DNA of 64,000 nt from Diphasiastrum complanatum (GCA_029204225.1 CM055097.1:41892028-41956027); one strand, 5' to 3'. Counted from the first letter of the stretch, positions 11,264 through 23,060 are shown. The notes: generated by a model not told the origin, from the sequence alone. Numbers and translations: made by a program.

Positions 11264-12900
11264 TCAATAATAACCATATGAGTCTGGTGGCCATTCCTGA
11301 TAATCTTGTTCATCGACAAATGGATAGTCGACACCATCCATCAGAGGATTCCATGATAAGACTAGTTGATATTGATCCTGATAGATTGGTGCTACTTCTC
11401 TCAATGGTATTGTTGTGGTCTCTCTCATTTCGTAATGTAGATTGGACATGCTCGCTTGACTGCTTATCTATCTAGGTATTCGTGGTGTGCTTTAACCTAA
11501 AGACTTTCTTCGGTAGTCAATCTTACCAATTGAGGACAAGGCATAACTCGTTGTACAGTTGGCCTTTTTGGGGTTGAATTCCCTAGATTTTGTTTTTTAA
11601 GAAGGGGTACACCCGGATTTTGGTGGTCTGTTCATTGAAGGACAATCATCGACCTTAGTCTCCCCCTTGGTATTGCACTTCCCAATTGAAGTCTGCATGG
11701 ATGCATTTTTCTTCAAACTTTGTGCTGAGTTGCCTTCAAGTTGCTTTGTTGACACTGGCTCCCTTTGTAATTCATCAACAAGAAATCTTTGCAATGATTG
11801 TGCCAAGAGACTTGGTAAAATTCTCTAGACTTCATCGGTTGCCAATTTCTTGACTTCCTCAACTACCATTGGCTTGATAGATTCTACCAGCTCTGTCTTC
11901 TATGATGTTCTTGTCGATTTGCCCGTGGGTGCATCTACGTACTTTGGAGCTTCTGTCAAATTGATTTCTTTCGCACTTGTTTCATACCCAGGTGGCACTA
12001 AGATTTTTCGCTTAAAGTCTATGTGTGGACTGGACAACACAGGTGCATGTCAATCTACATATGCCAAATGCCTCCTGGCTATTTGCGAGTTCTGCAATGG
12101 ACAATCCAAGCATGGATGGTTAACTCCGCATTATCCACACATAGGTTCAAATGTTGATGGATCACCTCGATGTGGACATTCGGCTCGACAATGTTTTCCT
12201 CCGCATCCGAAGCATTGTACCGCGTGTGCAGTATATCAACTCCTCGGAGATGATAAGCATACACAGGTAATGGACATCCATTAGGATCTTCCACAAAATA
12301 AACCGGTAGGCTATTAGGTCTTGCAGGACAATCTTTGTAACAATGTCCATAACCACAGTCTCTACATAATGGTACAAACTTTCATTTGTTTGGACATTCA
12401 ACAACTCTGTGATCAAAATATCCAAGTGGCGCTCTGGTCCGTTGTCTAGCTGCTTGTTCTTGCATAGTAGCATAGATAGCATACTGCTCTGAAGGACCAC
12501 TCTCATGATCATGGCTATAGTTCCATTGCTCATTAGCACGATGAGGTTCTGGTTCCATTAGATTAGCAGGAGGAGCACTCTGTTTTGTTGGAACTAGTAG
12601 AGCTAGTCGTTAAGGAAATCCAAGGCCAAAGTTAAAAGGCTTTCCGTCAGGCCCTTTTGAATAGGTAGGTTCTCGATATTGAAGCTTAGCATACCTTTTT
12701 TGGCTAATTTGAGGATTAAACGAGCAAAAGGCTATTTCATGACCTATAGAATTGCACAAATGACAAATAGTATTTGTCATTTTTTGTTTCAACATCGGAC
12801 ATTCATTCATGGTGTGATCGCCCACACAAATGGAACATTGTAGGGTCTTCGATCTGCTGTAGTAATAGCCCTCCCGCCCGTCAACAAGGGTTAGTTCACT
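11264..12900 (-). pseudogene. Cys-rich, Gag-like protein with a zinc-knuckle array
   Basis: Reading the minus strand through several frameshifts gives at least five zinc knuckles: CSICVGDHTMNEC (about 12,840), CHLCNSIGHEIAFC (about 12,760), CRDCGYGHCYKDC (about 12,345), CFGCGGKHCRAEC (about 12,205) and a knuckle with a stop in place of one residue, ending CGVNHPCLDC (about 12,130). Four have the spacing C-x2-C-x3-H-x4-C; one has the retroviral C-x2-C-x4-H-x4-C. The C terminus ends PPDSYGYY at 11,264. Such arrays bind nucleic acid in Gag proteins of LTR elements. I cannot name the family, and no protease or pol follows. It may be the gag of a gypsy-type element whose LTR adjoins at 12.88 kb. 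Confidence 0.6.
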
Positions 12901-13605
12901 AGATAAGCACCTAGCTATGCATAGATGCTACTTTTAGTTAGTTCCCTACTTTTCATCTAACTCTACCACTGCTAACGCTACTTCCACTAACTCTACTCCT
13001 CTAAACTACCTTCATCATGATTGTAGGTGAAAGGAAAGGGAAGATTAGAAGAGATTGACAAGAGAAGAGGGAAAGAGAGAGATAGAGGGTGAGAGTGGCG
13101 GTTAGCTCAAATGCTCCTTATGCTTGCTAATGGAGAAACATTAACTAAGACAACCAATAAACATGAAAATAGGAAGCAATGGAAAACACAATCAAAAGCA
13201 TTAGCAAGAAGTGAATAGCAAATGAGGATGCTTCTCTCCAAAAAGTGGTAGAGCTTCCTCCTTCTCATTAAGCATGTGAATAGAGTACAAATGGTGCCTT
13301 TTTATAAATGGGGAAGGCCCTTGCCCCAAAATCCTATTGGCTAATATTTACATTGATCCTATCCATTCATCTTGGACCCAACGTGATCCAAGGGTTCACA
13401 AAAAGTACATTGGAAATCACAAGATTCATGTGAGTCCAAAATTGGACCCAACTCTAAAAAGTAAACTCTAAATTTAAAATTGACTTTGGGCCTCAAGTTT
13501 TATTTTAATTACAAAGGGCCCAAGTCTATTATTTTATTTACAACTCAACTTGCGTGCTCATTGGGCCATGGGCTTATACGCGCATGATGCCATGCCCTCG
13601 CAACA
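12880..13605 (-). repeat. Ty3/gypsy LTR, family T, copy 1
   Basis: It shares blocks with the LTRs at 36,633-37,398 and 37,557-38,251: CCTTTTTATA..., an AGGGCC/AAGGCCCTTG...CAAAATCCTATTGGC block, a GGGCC-rich block and a CGCRCATG/CACGCAGGG block, ending CAACA. The outer end at 13,605 is reasonable. The other end is uncertain because no primer site follows. In minus orientation it lies downstream of the long frame at 13.6-16.8 kb. Confidence 0.6.
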
Positions 13606-13619
13606 CATTTTATTGGCCA

Positions 13620-16600
13620 ATATTATTTATTGACAATTCGTCAGGAATACCCCCAACAGGACCCACAGCCTGAAGTAGTGCCTGTCCCTCGGCACTCTGC
13701 CAATTTAGTAGAGAGTCTTCTTGGACCGCCTCTGGTGGATCAGGTAGCCTGTGATGTCTTCCATGAAATTAATGCGGTCCAGTTTCTTCAAGTCCTTGGG
13801 CGTGTGAAGGGACTTGTGGACTCCTATCAACCAGTCTTGGTCGACCCACGCTTGGAATCTACACGTTCAGGGATCGCCAATGAACGCAGCTCGGTAATAG
13901 ACTCAAGCGATGGCAGCTGGTCTTTGACTTTGTCGGAGGCTAGCACCTTATTAGGATCAAATAATATGAGGGGGAGAAAATTGTCCCACTTGGTTTCAAT
14001 CCCCATTCACTACTCTAAGTCTCGGGCATAAGTGGCTGCCGCGCGGACTGTTGGATCAGGATAGTTGAAATATTTATTGGCAAATAGGATGAGATCCCTT
14101 CGGGCATCTACATCTGTATCCCAACCGTGCTTTGATGGGATTCTTGGCCAATTGAGATTCTGAATAGTGATCTTGTCCAGAGGGGTGCCACATTCCGCCC
14201 ATTTGGATTGTCGTGTGCATGGCAGGAAGTGCGCGTTCACCCGTAGTTGTTGCAGACTTGTCACATAGGCCCTGATGGTCGCAAGGTTTCTTTCAAAGAG
14301 CTGTTGACGCCACTTTGGTTGCAGTTGGAGGGCGGGTAGTGCTTGCAGCTCGTTGCCTTTTATTGTCTGCGTCAAAAATGATATCTGTCAGCCGCCTCTT
14401 GATGACTCGTGGGGATACTTAGCTAGAAATTTGTTTATTTTCTCCTCCACGGACTTTGGTCGTCGGAAGGCCCGGCTGGCAGATATGGTGCGCGAGCCTC
14501 TTGATGATGAGGCTTGTCCTTCTTCTTGGCTTTGGCTCGGACCTACGTCTTGGCCTTGGCCCCGCGTGTCAACACCCGTATCAGCTGGTCCTTGGTCTTG
14601 GCCTTTAGACCCTTGATCTTGACTTATCCCCCATGTTGCTTGCTGGCCTTGGTCCTGACTCATGCTTGCCTGTGTAGCATCAAAAATAGGTGGCGGTGGA
14701 ATCACCTGAGGTGGATTGGGTCTTCTTCTCCATGTACTGTCGGCAAGCCTTGAGGGCTTGTTTGGCCTGGATGAGCTCATGAGTTGTGCTTGTCCGGTAC
14801 TTGTCGAACTCTACTTGGTCATTGTTTAACGTTTGGCTATATACCTGCACTTGACGCCTGAAGAGATTCATCTCTGCTTGAGAGAGCGGCCTTGAGTTTG
14901 GTGCAGGTTGAGCTAGCCAGGCGAGTTTTTCGCTTTGTAATGCTTTCACTTTCGGCCCCAAGTGCGTATTCTCTACTTCATAAATTTGTAGTTGCACCTG
15001 GAGGGGAGCAAGCCATTGGGATGCATCAGAGTGAAGCCCCCGCACCTTCGTGGAGGCCTCTATTAGCGCTTTGGAGAGGCTTTGGATATATGGGTTGAGG
15101 CCATCCTCCTTCTGCTGTAGCTTGGCAATCTCCCAATGCTCGTCTTGTTCATGCTATTGAGCTATAATCTCTTGCTGCAGCTTCGTGATTTTCACTCGCA
15201 GTTGGGTGTTGCTTGTCGCCAAGTGGAGTACCATGCTGTCCAAAATGGCCCTGGCTGTTACCGCCTCTTGGATGTATGTCCCCAAGGTTTGGTATGCCGT
15301 CGTTAAATCTGTTGGAACAGCCGGTACGTTGGCACTGAGAGGGGCTTGTGTGGTAGCGACCTCGACGACTAGTGGAGCGTCGTCGTCGTCGTCTTCAATC
15401 AGGTTCTCAAGGGATCTTTTGTCATCTAGGGTGGTGGGATCTGTCCGATCTGGTGATGGTATGAAAATTGTTTGAACAAATGCGTCATCAGGCAACGGTT
15501 GGTTGCCCTCGGCAACCTTTGATGGCGAAACAGGTGGTGTGCAAGAAACAACAATGGAAACGGGGGTGGGTACTATTTGTCCAAGCGAGAGGATGGGTGG
15601 AATAGAGGGGAACTGAAGTGTGGTGTGGAGCACGGAAGGCAAGGATGGAGTGAAAATGGTTTGGTGTGGCGGTGAAAAGTTGATGACTTGCATCCACGCT
15701 AGAGTGTCCGGAGACAACTGAGAATCAGAGGGGTTAAACTGGAGAGGAGCAACGGTGGAGACAGGAGCAATGGAGGATGCGATAGTGATGGAAGGGGTAG
15801 TAGGTAATGGAACAGAAGTGAAAGTGGTATCAATAGAGGAGACTATAGTGGAAACAGAAACAGTCATGGATGGAACAGAATGAAGAGGAGTGACAACAGA
15901 GACAGGAGGAGGAGGTTGTACAAAAGAAGAAGTGGCGGTGGTGGATGGCGTGGTTAAAACTGTGGTGGTGGTACGTCTTCTGGTGGTAAGTGGAGATGAG
16001 GAGGAAGGGGCAACACCACGCATTCATTTGCTGGCCGTTGTGTCAGTAGCTGTAGGTTGGGAAGATGTGGATACGGTAGATGGAGGATAAAGGTTAGTGT
16101 CCAGCATAATGAAAGATAAAAAGTTGGAGTGACGGAAACCACTCACTTTCGTCTCGAGACGTGCACAGGCAAAATTACACAACAAGGGACCTGCTGCGAT
16201 ACGCTCACGGTTGTTGGGTTTGATGGAGATTGTTAGTTCGTGAATGAGAAAGACATGCCAGTCGTATGGCACAACCTTGGGGCCAAGGAATCCCAGGAAG
16301 GATCCACTATCTGACTCAGCAACGTGGACTGGATTCTGTCCTTGCGAAATGTTGAAACAACTAGAAAGTTGTTCAACATATGCGCAACCGTTTGTATGAC
16401 TGGTTCCGTGATAGCCTCTACCAGATAACCATTGTTAGTTTGAATGGGGATCTCTGGTGTAGTCTGGGCGATGAAAGGTTTGATCAGGGATTTTGCTTGA
16501 TGATGGGAGATGGGCTGGCGGTCACCGGACATAATGCCGATGGTGACCACCGAGTCCGCGCTAATTTGTACCTTGTACGTGGTACCTTGGTACAGGAAGT

Positions 16601-16836
16601 GGAAACACGACTTTGACGCGTCCCAAGTGGTGTAAGCATGAAGGGCGAGGCCCATGTTAATATCAGAATGGAAAAGCGTCGGAAAAAAATCCATTGCCTC
16701 AAGAAGTGGGCCAGCAGTCTGAAGCCATGGTTGAATTAGAGTGTTAGAAGGGAAGGGCCAAATCTGGGTGGCTGAGACTATCTCGCGCTGGATCACCTGC
16801 TTGGTGCTAGAGTCTTCAGAAGATGAGGAGGCCATG
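13620..16836 (-). pseudogene. Long unassigned reading frame between a gypsy integrase and an LTR
   Basis: A minus-strand frame of roughly 1,000 codons can be followed from MASSSSEDSS at 16,836 to about 13,620, through a frameshift near 16,260, stops at 16,024 and 15,154, and further shifts near 14,700, 14,380 and 13,840. In order it shows a globular N-terminal part (about 16,836-16,100), a Ser/Thr/Pro-rich stretch (about 16,020-15,350), an alpha-helical, probably coiled-coil stretch (about 15,300-14,720), a Gln/Gly/Asp linker (about 14,690-14,480) and a second globular part (to about 13,640). I do not recognise the family. It resembles the extra ORFs that plant Tat/Athila gypsy elements carry besides gag and pol, and its position after integrase (18.8-18.1 kb) and before an LTR fits that. 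Function unknown. Confidence 0.55.
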
Positions 16837-17153
16837 TTAGTAGTGATAGTTAAAGTGCAAAAACGTGAAAAAAATGGTAGAAAACATAAAAAGAGGTGGG
16901 AACAAGAGAAAAACAGTGAATAACAAGTGGTGGATTGTAAGAACTGTAGTTCAGAACGTAGATCTGGGTTCAGAATATGCAGATGAGGGCTTGTGTAAAG
17001 GTTGGTCACATTTGGAGAACTTGGAAATTTTAGTGAAAATTTTAGCAGAGCTTCGCCAGCAAAGGTGACAAATGACTCGAATTCAGCCCTTATATAGTGG
17101 AAATTAGAGTGCATATTAGGTGAGATCCACTTTCCTTGCTCAGTTTCACCCAA

Positions 17154-18100
17154 ATTCTGGCAGGGACCTTCTTCACAAAATTCTAAGACCTCAGAGAAGT
17201 ATGCGAGAGTTCAGAAGATGATTTGACTGCCCTGCGAAGGTTCTACGAGGGTTCAAACTATCTGCGAGGGTTCAACTCTTGCAGGAGGTGATCTCTCGCA
17301 CAACTTGTTCCTGTGATTGGATTTTCAAGATCAGACTGTGTAGGCAAGCTAATTTCACTGCTCTGATTCCATTTATGCCCCTTGCGAAGGTTGGTATGAT
17401 GATCTTGATGATCTACGAAGGTTATGAAGATTCAACTTCTCGCATACACTCAAAATTGTTGATCTCTCCATCAAGAACTCTCGCATAGATTTTCATGGAT
17501 GTATTTGGGTCAGATCTAGTGACTATCCAAGTTTCAAGAGCTATCTCCCAAGAGATCTCCAAAAATCATGAAAAAAGTGCCCTTTTAGAGTGTTTTATGA
17601 TGAGATCTTAAGATTATCTGATTTTTAACTTTTGCAAAACTGGTAATCTGCTTCATCCATGTTAGATCTAACTGTTGGTAGTTCTCCAAAAAATTCTGAT
17701 AGATATTTGGTAGCAGATCCATCAATTTTGGGTGAAATTTGCCCTTAATTTGCCATAGTTATTGAGATCGAGGTCTCTGATCTGCAAATTGGGGGACTTA
17801 TTGGCATAATTTGCTGATCTGTTTATCTCTTGATCTTATTTGGATCTAGATCCCTCTTAAATCCTGATGGATTTTCCCGATCTTGCCAGATCTGGTTGAA
17901 TCTTGATGGATCTAGCTTGATTTGGCTTGATCTTCCTAGATCTAGTTGTGATGGCCTAGCAGAATAGCTTTTCGTAACATGCCACTACCAATCTAGATCT
18001 ATCTCACTGCGGTGGCCAGTATTTGTGCAACCGGCTATCGTTGATGGGTGTGTCGAACAGTGTCCCATCTAGCTTTTCTAGATTCACGGCTCCATGATTA
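17154..18100. other. Noncoding stretch with CGAAGG/CTCGCA words and many GATCT sites
   Basis: No domain is visible. At 17,170-17,490 the words GCGAAGGTT, CTACGAGGGTT and TCTCGCA recur, and a 14-mer AGTATGCGAGAGTT at 17,198-17,211 also occurs at 30,629-30,642. From 17,500 to 17,960 the sequence is dense in AGATCT/GGATCT words. By position it is a spacer or LTR remnant between gypsy integrase and the long minus frame. Confidence 0.45.
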
Positions 18101-18105
18101 AGAAT

Positions 18106-18835
18106 TTATTTGATTCGATAAGGACCTTCGCCTATGAATTTTAATTTTCCCTTGATCGTCTTGGTTTTATACATCAGGACCAAATCTCTGGAACAAAGAT
18201 CCTTCTCTTGTAACCTGCAATTGTGCCATGCTTTGCATCTTTCCTTTTCGGCTACGAGTGCATGCACAACTAGTAAGCGTGTCTCATAGAGCTTATGCAG
18301 AGCTTCGTGGCGTAGATATTCGTTGCATTGTGGCAATCCTTAATGAAGGGACTAAAACTCTACTGGCATTACAACATCCTGACCATATATCAATTGGAAA
18401 GGTGTTTGATCAGTGTTTTCCTTATATGTTGTCCTGAATGCCCATAGAGCAGCATGCAACTTGTGTTCCCAATCTGCTCTGCTAGCTTCAATTGTTCTCA
18501 TGAGCATGCTACACATGATCTTATTGGATGATTTTGCTTGCCCATTACCACAAGGATAATAAGACGTAATGGTTCTATGGATCACGAAGAATTCCTCCAA
18601 CAAGACCTTGATGATCTCATTGATGAAATGACTTTCGTGATTGCTGGCTATCTCCACCGGGCATCCAAAGTGCATAATGATATTTTCATAAAGGAACTTG
18701 GCAGTGTGCATCAGCTACTCTTACTGCCTCGGCTTCGACCCACTTGGTGAGATAGTTGGTGGCTACGATTATGTATCAAGCTTGGGTACTCCTTGCTGCA
18801 AGGTCAATTGGACATTACGTCTTCTTAGTACCTTA
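18106..18835 (-). pseudogene. Ty3/gypsy integrase, core and C-terminal domain
   Basis: The minus strand encodes VATNYLTKWVEAEAVRVADA near 18,750, the core, and the C-terminal GPY/F region (GEGPYRIK at about 18,110). Two catalytic positions are altered. The usual SDRG box reads SNHE (18,634-18,645, so Asp became Asn), and the NGQAE box reads NGQAK (Glu became Lys at 18,532-18,534). A frameshift or stop lies near 18,350. The upstream pol domains are absent. It cannot be active. The long frame at 13.6-16.8 kb follows it on the same strand, as an extra ORF would in a Tat/Athila-type element. Confidence 0.87.
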
Positions 18836-19028
18836 GTTGAAATAGATTTTCAGGGGATTGAAAATCCAGAGGGAAAAATAAGAGTGGACATCAATGGTAG
18901 TAAGTGTGATCAAGAAATGTATTTCGCAAATAGGATTTCGGTAATCACTGTAAATAATTGCTTAATACCGAATATTGATTTTTTTGGATTAAATTCATTT
19001 AGTTGAATTATAACTGATATAATTGTAA

Positions 19029-19990
19029 TCATTGAGTTATCCATACAGTCAAATTTCCATGATTCGATCTTTCTTCACCCATCTTCGAGCTTTCTGGCTC
19101 TTCGACGTAGGATGAACTATTATTGTTCTCCCATTTGCCTTGAGCTTGTTTGGCTCTTGGGCTTTGGTAACAGTCCATGGTTGCATGACCCTTCTTGTGA
19201 CAATGGATACACTCGATCTTTGGATTTAGCCAACACGAATTGACAGTATGTCCTTTGCGTTTGCATCTCACGCATGTTTTCTTGTCTCCATTCTGTTCTT
19301 TCAGCTTTCCTTTGTTCTTCCATTTGCCTCTGTTGGCTCCCTCTGCTTGCTGGTCTTGATCATGCCTTCGGTCTGACTCCCTCTTAGGCTTGAACTGCTT
19401 TTTCGTCTTCTCCTTGTTGCTGTAGAGAGCTTGGTCAGAAGCATCCTTGTGATCAAGGTGCTCACGAGCTTCGACTTCTTCTTGAATCTCGACCATTGCC
19501 TTTTTTAGTGTCATAGCTGGATCCTTTGCTAGCAACGTTCGGGTTGTCTGGAAGGATCTTGGTAAAGCACTTAACAGATAGGTGAGCTGTTTCTCTGCTG
19601 ATACTGCATTCTTTGCTTTGAAATTGTGTAATGAAAGGAACAGATCCTTCATCTTTCTGATAAAGGAAGTGAGGTCTTTTCCATCCCATTGTAGGTTTGT
19701 CAGCTGATCTTCAAGAAGCATGATCTGACTGCATGATTTTGTCTGAAATTTTGTGAGTAAAGTATCCCACATCTCTCTTGCATTGGAGAGTATAGCTAGT
19801 CAAGTGTCAGGGTATCTTCGATGGATGATGACAACACGGCTACTGCCTTGTCGTTTTTCTCTCTCCATTTGCATAGCTCTTTGCCTATAGTTGTAGGCAT
19901 CTCTTCGGTGTCGTCTACCTAGGGAAGTAATCCTTCTCCCTTTAGTATGAGAGAGGTCTGTAGGAAAAATACTAAGAATTCTCCTTCAGA
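19029..19990 (-). pseudogene. Ty1/copia Gag with two zinc knuckles
   Basis: From about 19,990 the minus strand encodes the C-terminal half of a copia Gag. The open part (19,772-19,029) shows LLEDQLTNLQWDG, a Lys-rich segment and two CCHC knuckles: CVRCKRKGHTVNSC and CIHCHKKGHATMDC at about 19,270-19,185. Upstream, beyond an in-frame stop near 19,800, the same protein continues with KELCKWREKNDKAVAVL. It differs from the element A Gag in having two knuckles. The next protein of this element, integrase, appears on the same strand at 21.68-22.45 kb, that is upstream rather than downstream, so the pieces are out of order or come from separate copies. Confidence 0.82.
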
Positions 19991-20219
19991 GAACACGACG
20001 GAAGTTTGAATAAATCAAACTAATATCAATGTCTTCAATCGTGTCTGATTCTGGTCTATGTACTAATAGAGCAGTTTCTACTTTGATTGAATAAAGCATG
20101 CGGATTTAAGGGATATATGCGTGAGTGTGATAGACAATTTTAGACAATCAAAACAACTGAGAAAAATCATCTATTGAGAAACTTTGATCAGTCAAATTTT
20201 TATAGCTCTGCTTCTGATT

Positions 20220-20660
20220 CATATATGAAAAATAAGCAGACAATAATTCAATCGAGATCAGACGATCTAGAATAATATGTGCATAACAGCTACAACATCA
20301 TCTATTGATCCTATTTGTTTAAGGCACTGTGTGACAGACCCACACAATGCATTGGCGTGAGAGAAGGCAGTGTTATCCCATGAACAGTGTCTCGCTTACT
20401 AGCGGACTTCTTGGATCTCTGTGGATCTTGCTTACAAAATTGTCTTGCTCTCTGGCGGACTTATCTCTATTATGTATTTTTGTCTGTCTTTGTTTGTGTA
20501 TGTCATTAGTGCATCTAGCAACTACATATATTCATAGTAACATTCTTGATTAGATAGATTAAACAATCTAAGACTAATCTCAGATTACAAGAGCGGCGGA
20601 TTAGGCACGTTCTAACGCTCTTCTGCTGATGTCATCATAATATATCAGGGATTTGTTCTT
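20220..20660 (+). repeat. Left arm of a large imperfect inverted repeat
   Basis: This matches the reverse complement of about 20,920-21,360. Matching blocks in order include ATATGTGCATAACAGCTACA, CAATGCATTGGCGTGAGAGAA (20,346-20,366), GTCTCGCTTACTAGCGGACTTC and GATTACAAGAGCGGCGGATTAG. Identity by eye is about 70-75% with small gaps. It has no coding content. The style of sequence (TTTCG/CGAAA words on the outer side) resembles copia LTRs elsewhere in the window. Confidence 0.75.
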
Positions 20661-20828
20661 TACAGTACTTATTTGATCTTCCTGGTCCTTTGGAGCGCGT
20701 GACGTGTCGAAAGTATTCGGCCTTCGGGTGTCTTGAACATTTTCCTTTCGCGTCGTTTGTGAAAAAACATTTTGTTTCTAATGCCAAAGCTTTGCTAGAT
20801 TTTAATTTTGAACCTTTGACAAAAGGCG

Positions 20829-20856
20829 ACATGACACGACACGACACGACACAAAA
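20829..20856 (+). repeat. Short ACACG pentanucleotide tract in the hairpin loop
   Basis: Four tandem CGACA/ACACG units sit in the roughly 260-bp spacer between the two inverted arms. The rest of the spacer has short frames with no recognisable domain. Confidence 0.6.
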
Positions 20857-20919
20857 TCAGTCATGCCCCACGAACAGCCAAGAAGATCAGCCAAGTACCA
20901 ATGGGGTACAGATATGTGA

Positions 20920-21360
20920 TCTGATATCATGACATTATCAGAAGTGTTTTAGATCGTGGCTAATCTGCCACTCTTGTAATTCACGAATTAGTTCTAGATG
21001 TTTAATATTTCTAATCTGTAAGTTACAAGAATGCGACATGAAATTGTTTGCAAACTATACACTTTCTAGTTGATGCATATTACAAAAGTCTAATGCTAGT
21101 AAGCAAGACAAGTATCAGAAGACGAAAAATATTGAATACAAATCTGCCTACATGCGAGATAATTTTGTACAAGATCTGTAGATCCAGAAGTCTGCCAGTA
21201 AGCGAGACTCGAATTCGTGAAAGAACTGTATTTCTCTCACACCAATGCATTGCGTGGATCTGCATGCAGTGCTTGAAGAATCAGAAAAATCAGTAGATAA
21301 TTTTGTAGTTGTTGTGCACATTATTAATCTAGATGATTGTATGGTCTCGAGTTTATTTTT
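20920..21360 (-). repeat. Right arm of the large imperfect inverted repeat
   Basis: Reverse-complement partner of 20,220-20,660; see that entry. The outer flank (21,430-21,680) is rich in TTTCGTTTCG-type words, like the 3' ends of the copia LTRs at 50.5 and 53.0 kb, which suggests that both arms are LTR copies lying head to head. Confidence 0.75.
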
Positions 21361-21677
21361 GTGTGATATTATTCCTATGTCTAATTCGCTTGTTCATTCT
21401 ATTCCGCACTTTGGTTTGATCTTGTGAATGCTGCATTAATTTGTTAACGTAGAACAGTAGTGTCTGACTACTCTCTAAAGGATTGTAGGAGTGATACAGT
21501 CGGCAGTGACTAGCGATCACATCTGAATTCCTGACAAACTGATCTCGTTCACGAATCCTTTCACTTCGTGATTCGCTTTGCTTCATTTCGTTTTGCTTTG
21601 CGATCACTTAGCCATAAAGGTAAATCAATTATAGAGCTCATCTTCATTTTGTTTCTTTCGTTTCGTCTTGTTTCGTC

Positions 21678-22450
21678 TCATCTCGTTGCAGCCTGTTGTT
21701 TGATCCGTGAGTTGGAATTATCAACAGCTTTTCCTTTGTGGTCGATGAATCGGTCTTCCACAAAAATGACATCTCTACTGGTGAATGTCTTCTCGGTATC
21801 CAAATTGTAGATCTTGTATGCCTTGTGGTCTAGGGAATAGCCGATGAAGATTGTTTTTATGCTCTTGTCATCTAGCTTTCTTCTTAGATCCTCAGGGATC
21901 TGAGCGAAAGCAATGCATCCAAAGACTCGAATATGTTTGAGTGATGGTTTTGATCTTGTCCACACCTCATAAGGTGTATTTCCATTTAGGGCTTTGGTGA
22001 TGGATCGATTCTGCAAATAGGCAGCTGTAGTAATAGCTTCTGTCCATAATTTCTTTGGAAGAGAGTCATGGGCCATCATGCTCTTGGCACTTTCGATAAG
22101 TGTCTGGTTCTTTCACTCAACTACACCATTGAACTGAGGTGAATAGATGGTTGTGTATTGTTGAAGTATCTTGTTGGCCTTGCAATACTCCTTGAATTCT
22201 GTGGAGATGTACTCTCCCCCTCCATCTGTGCATAACGCCATGATCTTCCTCTGGGTTTGGTTCTTTGTAGACGCCTTGAACTGCTTGAAGAATTTGAATG
22301 CTTCGGATTTGTTCTTCATATAGTAGGTTGCAGTCCTTTGAGAGAAGTCGTCGATGAAGGTTAGAAAATAGAGAGCTCCCCCTGTGGAAGCAGTCTGCAT
22401 CGAGCCACAAATGTCATTGTGTACAAGGTCAAGCAAGCCCTTGGATGTGT
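21678..22450 (-). pseudogene. Ty1/copia integrase
   Basis: The minus strand encodes the integrase core: Asp in VHNDICG at about 22,420, Asp in LCTDGGGEYIS at about 22,220, and Glu in the FNGVVE segment, immediately followed by an in-frame TGA at about 22,113 where a basic residue is expected before KNQT. The C-terminal part follows: SLPKKLWTEA, FGCIAFAQIP, IFIGYSLDHKAYKIYN and SRDVIFVEDRF. The core is otherwise well kept, apart from the stop. It ends at about 21,690 where TTTCG-rich LTR-like sequence begins. The RT that should follow is not present. Confidence 0.88.
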
Positions 22451-22592
22451 GAATTGAGTCTGAACTGAAGGGACTTATAGCATGCTTGTTGATAATAAAG
22501 CGTTAGCATGGAGAAGCTGGCTTGCGACTGAAGGCAGGTCTTATACTAGACTCTGAGCTGACATGTGCTTAATATTGTTGTAGTTAAGGTGG

Positions 22593-23060
22593 CTTCACAC
22601 GTGTGAAGAGTGCCACATCAATCAGATCTATCCATTTGATCCATCCTTGATCCTTATCCAAAGTTGACCTTCTAGAATATGGCTAAAATCCAAAGAGCTA
22701 GTCTCCTAGAATATAGGAATATTCTCTAAAAAATAGGATCTAAGAAAAATGGTCAACTCTTATCTTCTAGAACTCTATACACACGAACATCCACTTGCCA
22801 TGTGGGAGTAGTTACTCATGCACATGCAAGGATAAGCTAACTTCTAGATGACTAGCCAACTTGACTAGATACTAGTCATATCATGTTCACACTTGACTTG
22901 ATTGATACAAAATCAAAGTAGATATTTACAGATATGAAAAGTACTTTCTTTCACACGTGGGAACAGGCTCCACACATGTGAAATCAGATCATGAACATTG
23001 TACTCATGATTGATCTTTATTTACAATAAGAAAATGACAAGTGAGAAGTGACAATTTTCA
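22593..23060 (-). repeat. Copia LTR (family A2), minus copy
   Basis: This is the reverse complement of 26,073-26,544 over about 470 bp at high identity by eye. The high-coordinate end, TGACAATTTTCA, equals the inverted start TGAAAATTGTCA of the plus copy. No polypurine tract flanks it, so it is a solo or 5' LTR. It contains the 16-bp perfect palindrome CTTCACACGTGTGAAG at 22,593-22,608. Confidence 0.85.

Noticed and set aside
11850-12284. 144-codon plus frame with many Cys and His
   Set aside because: Cys/His content mirrors the minus-strand zinc-knuckle array; the plus frame has no regular spacing.
15185-16090. Plus-strand frames opposite the long minus frame
   Set aside because: The minus frame explains them; the plus frames are low-complexity shadows of a Ser/Thr/Pro-rich stretch.
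20635-20847. 70-codon minus frame in the hairpin loop
   Set aside because: No domain, overlaps a pentanucleotide tract, and is not shared with a known element protein.
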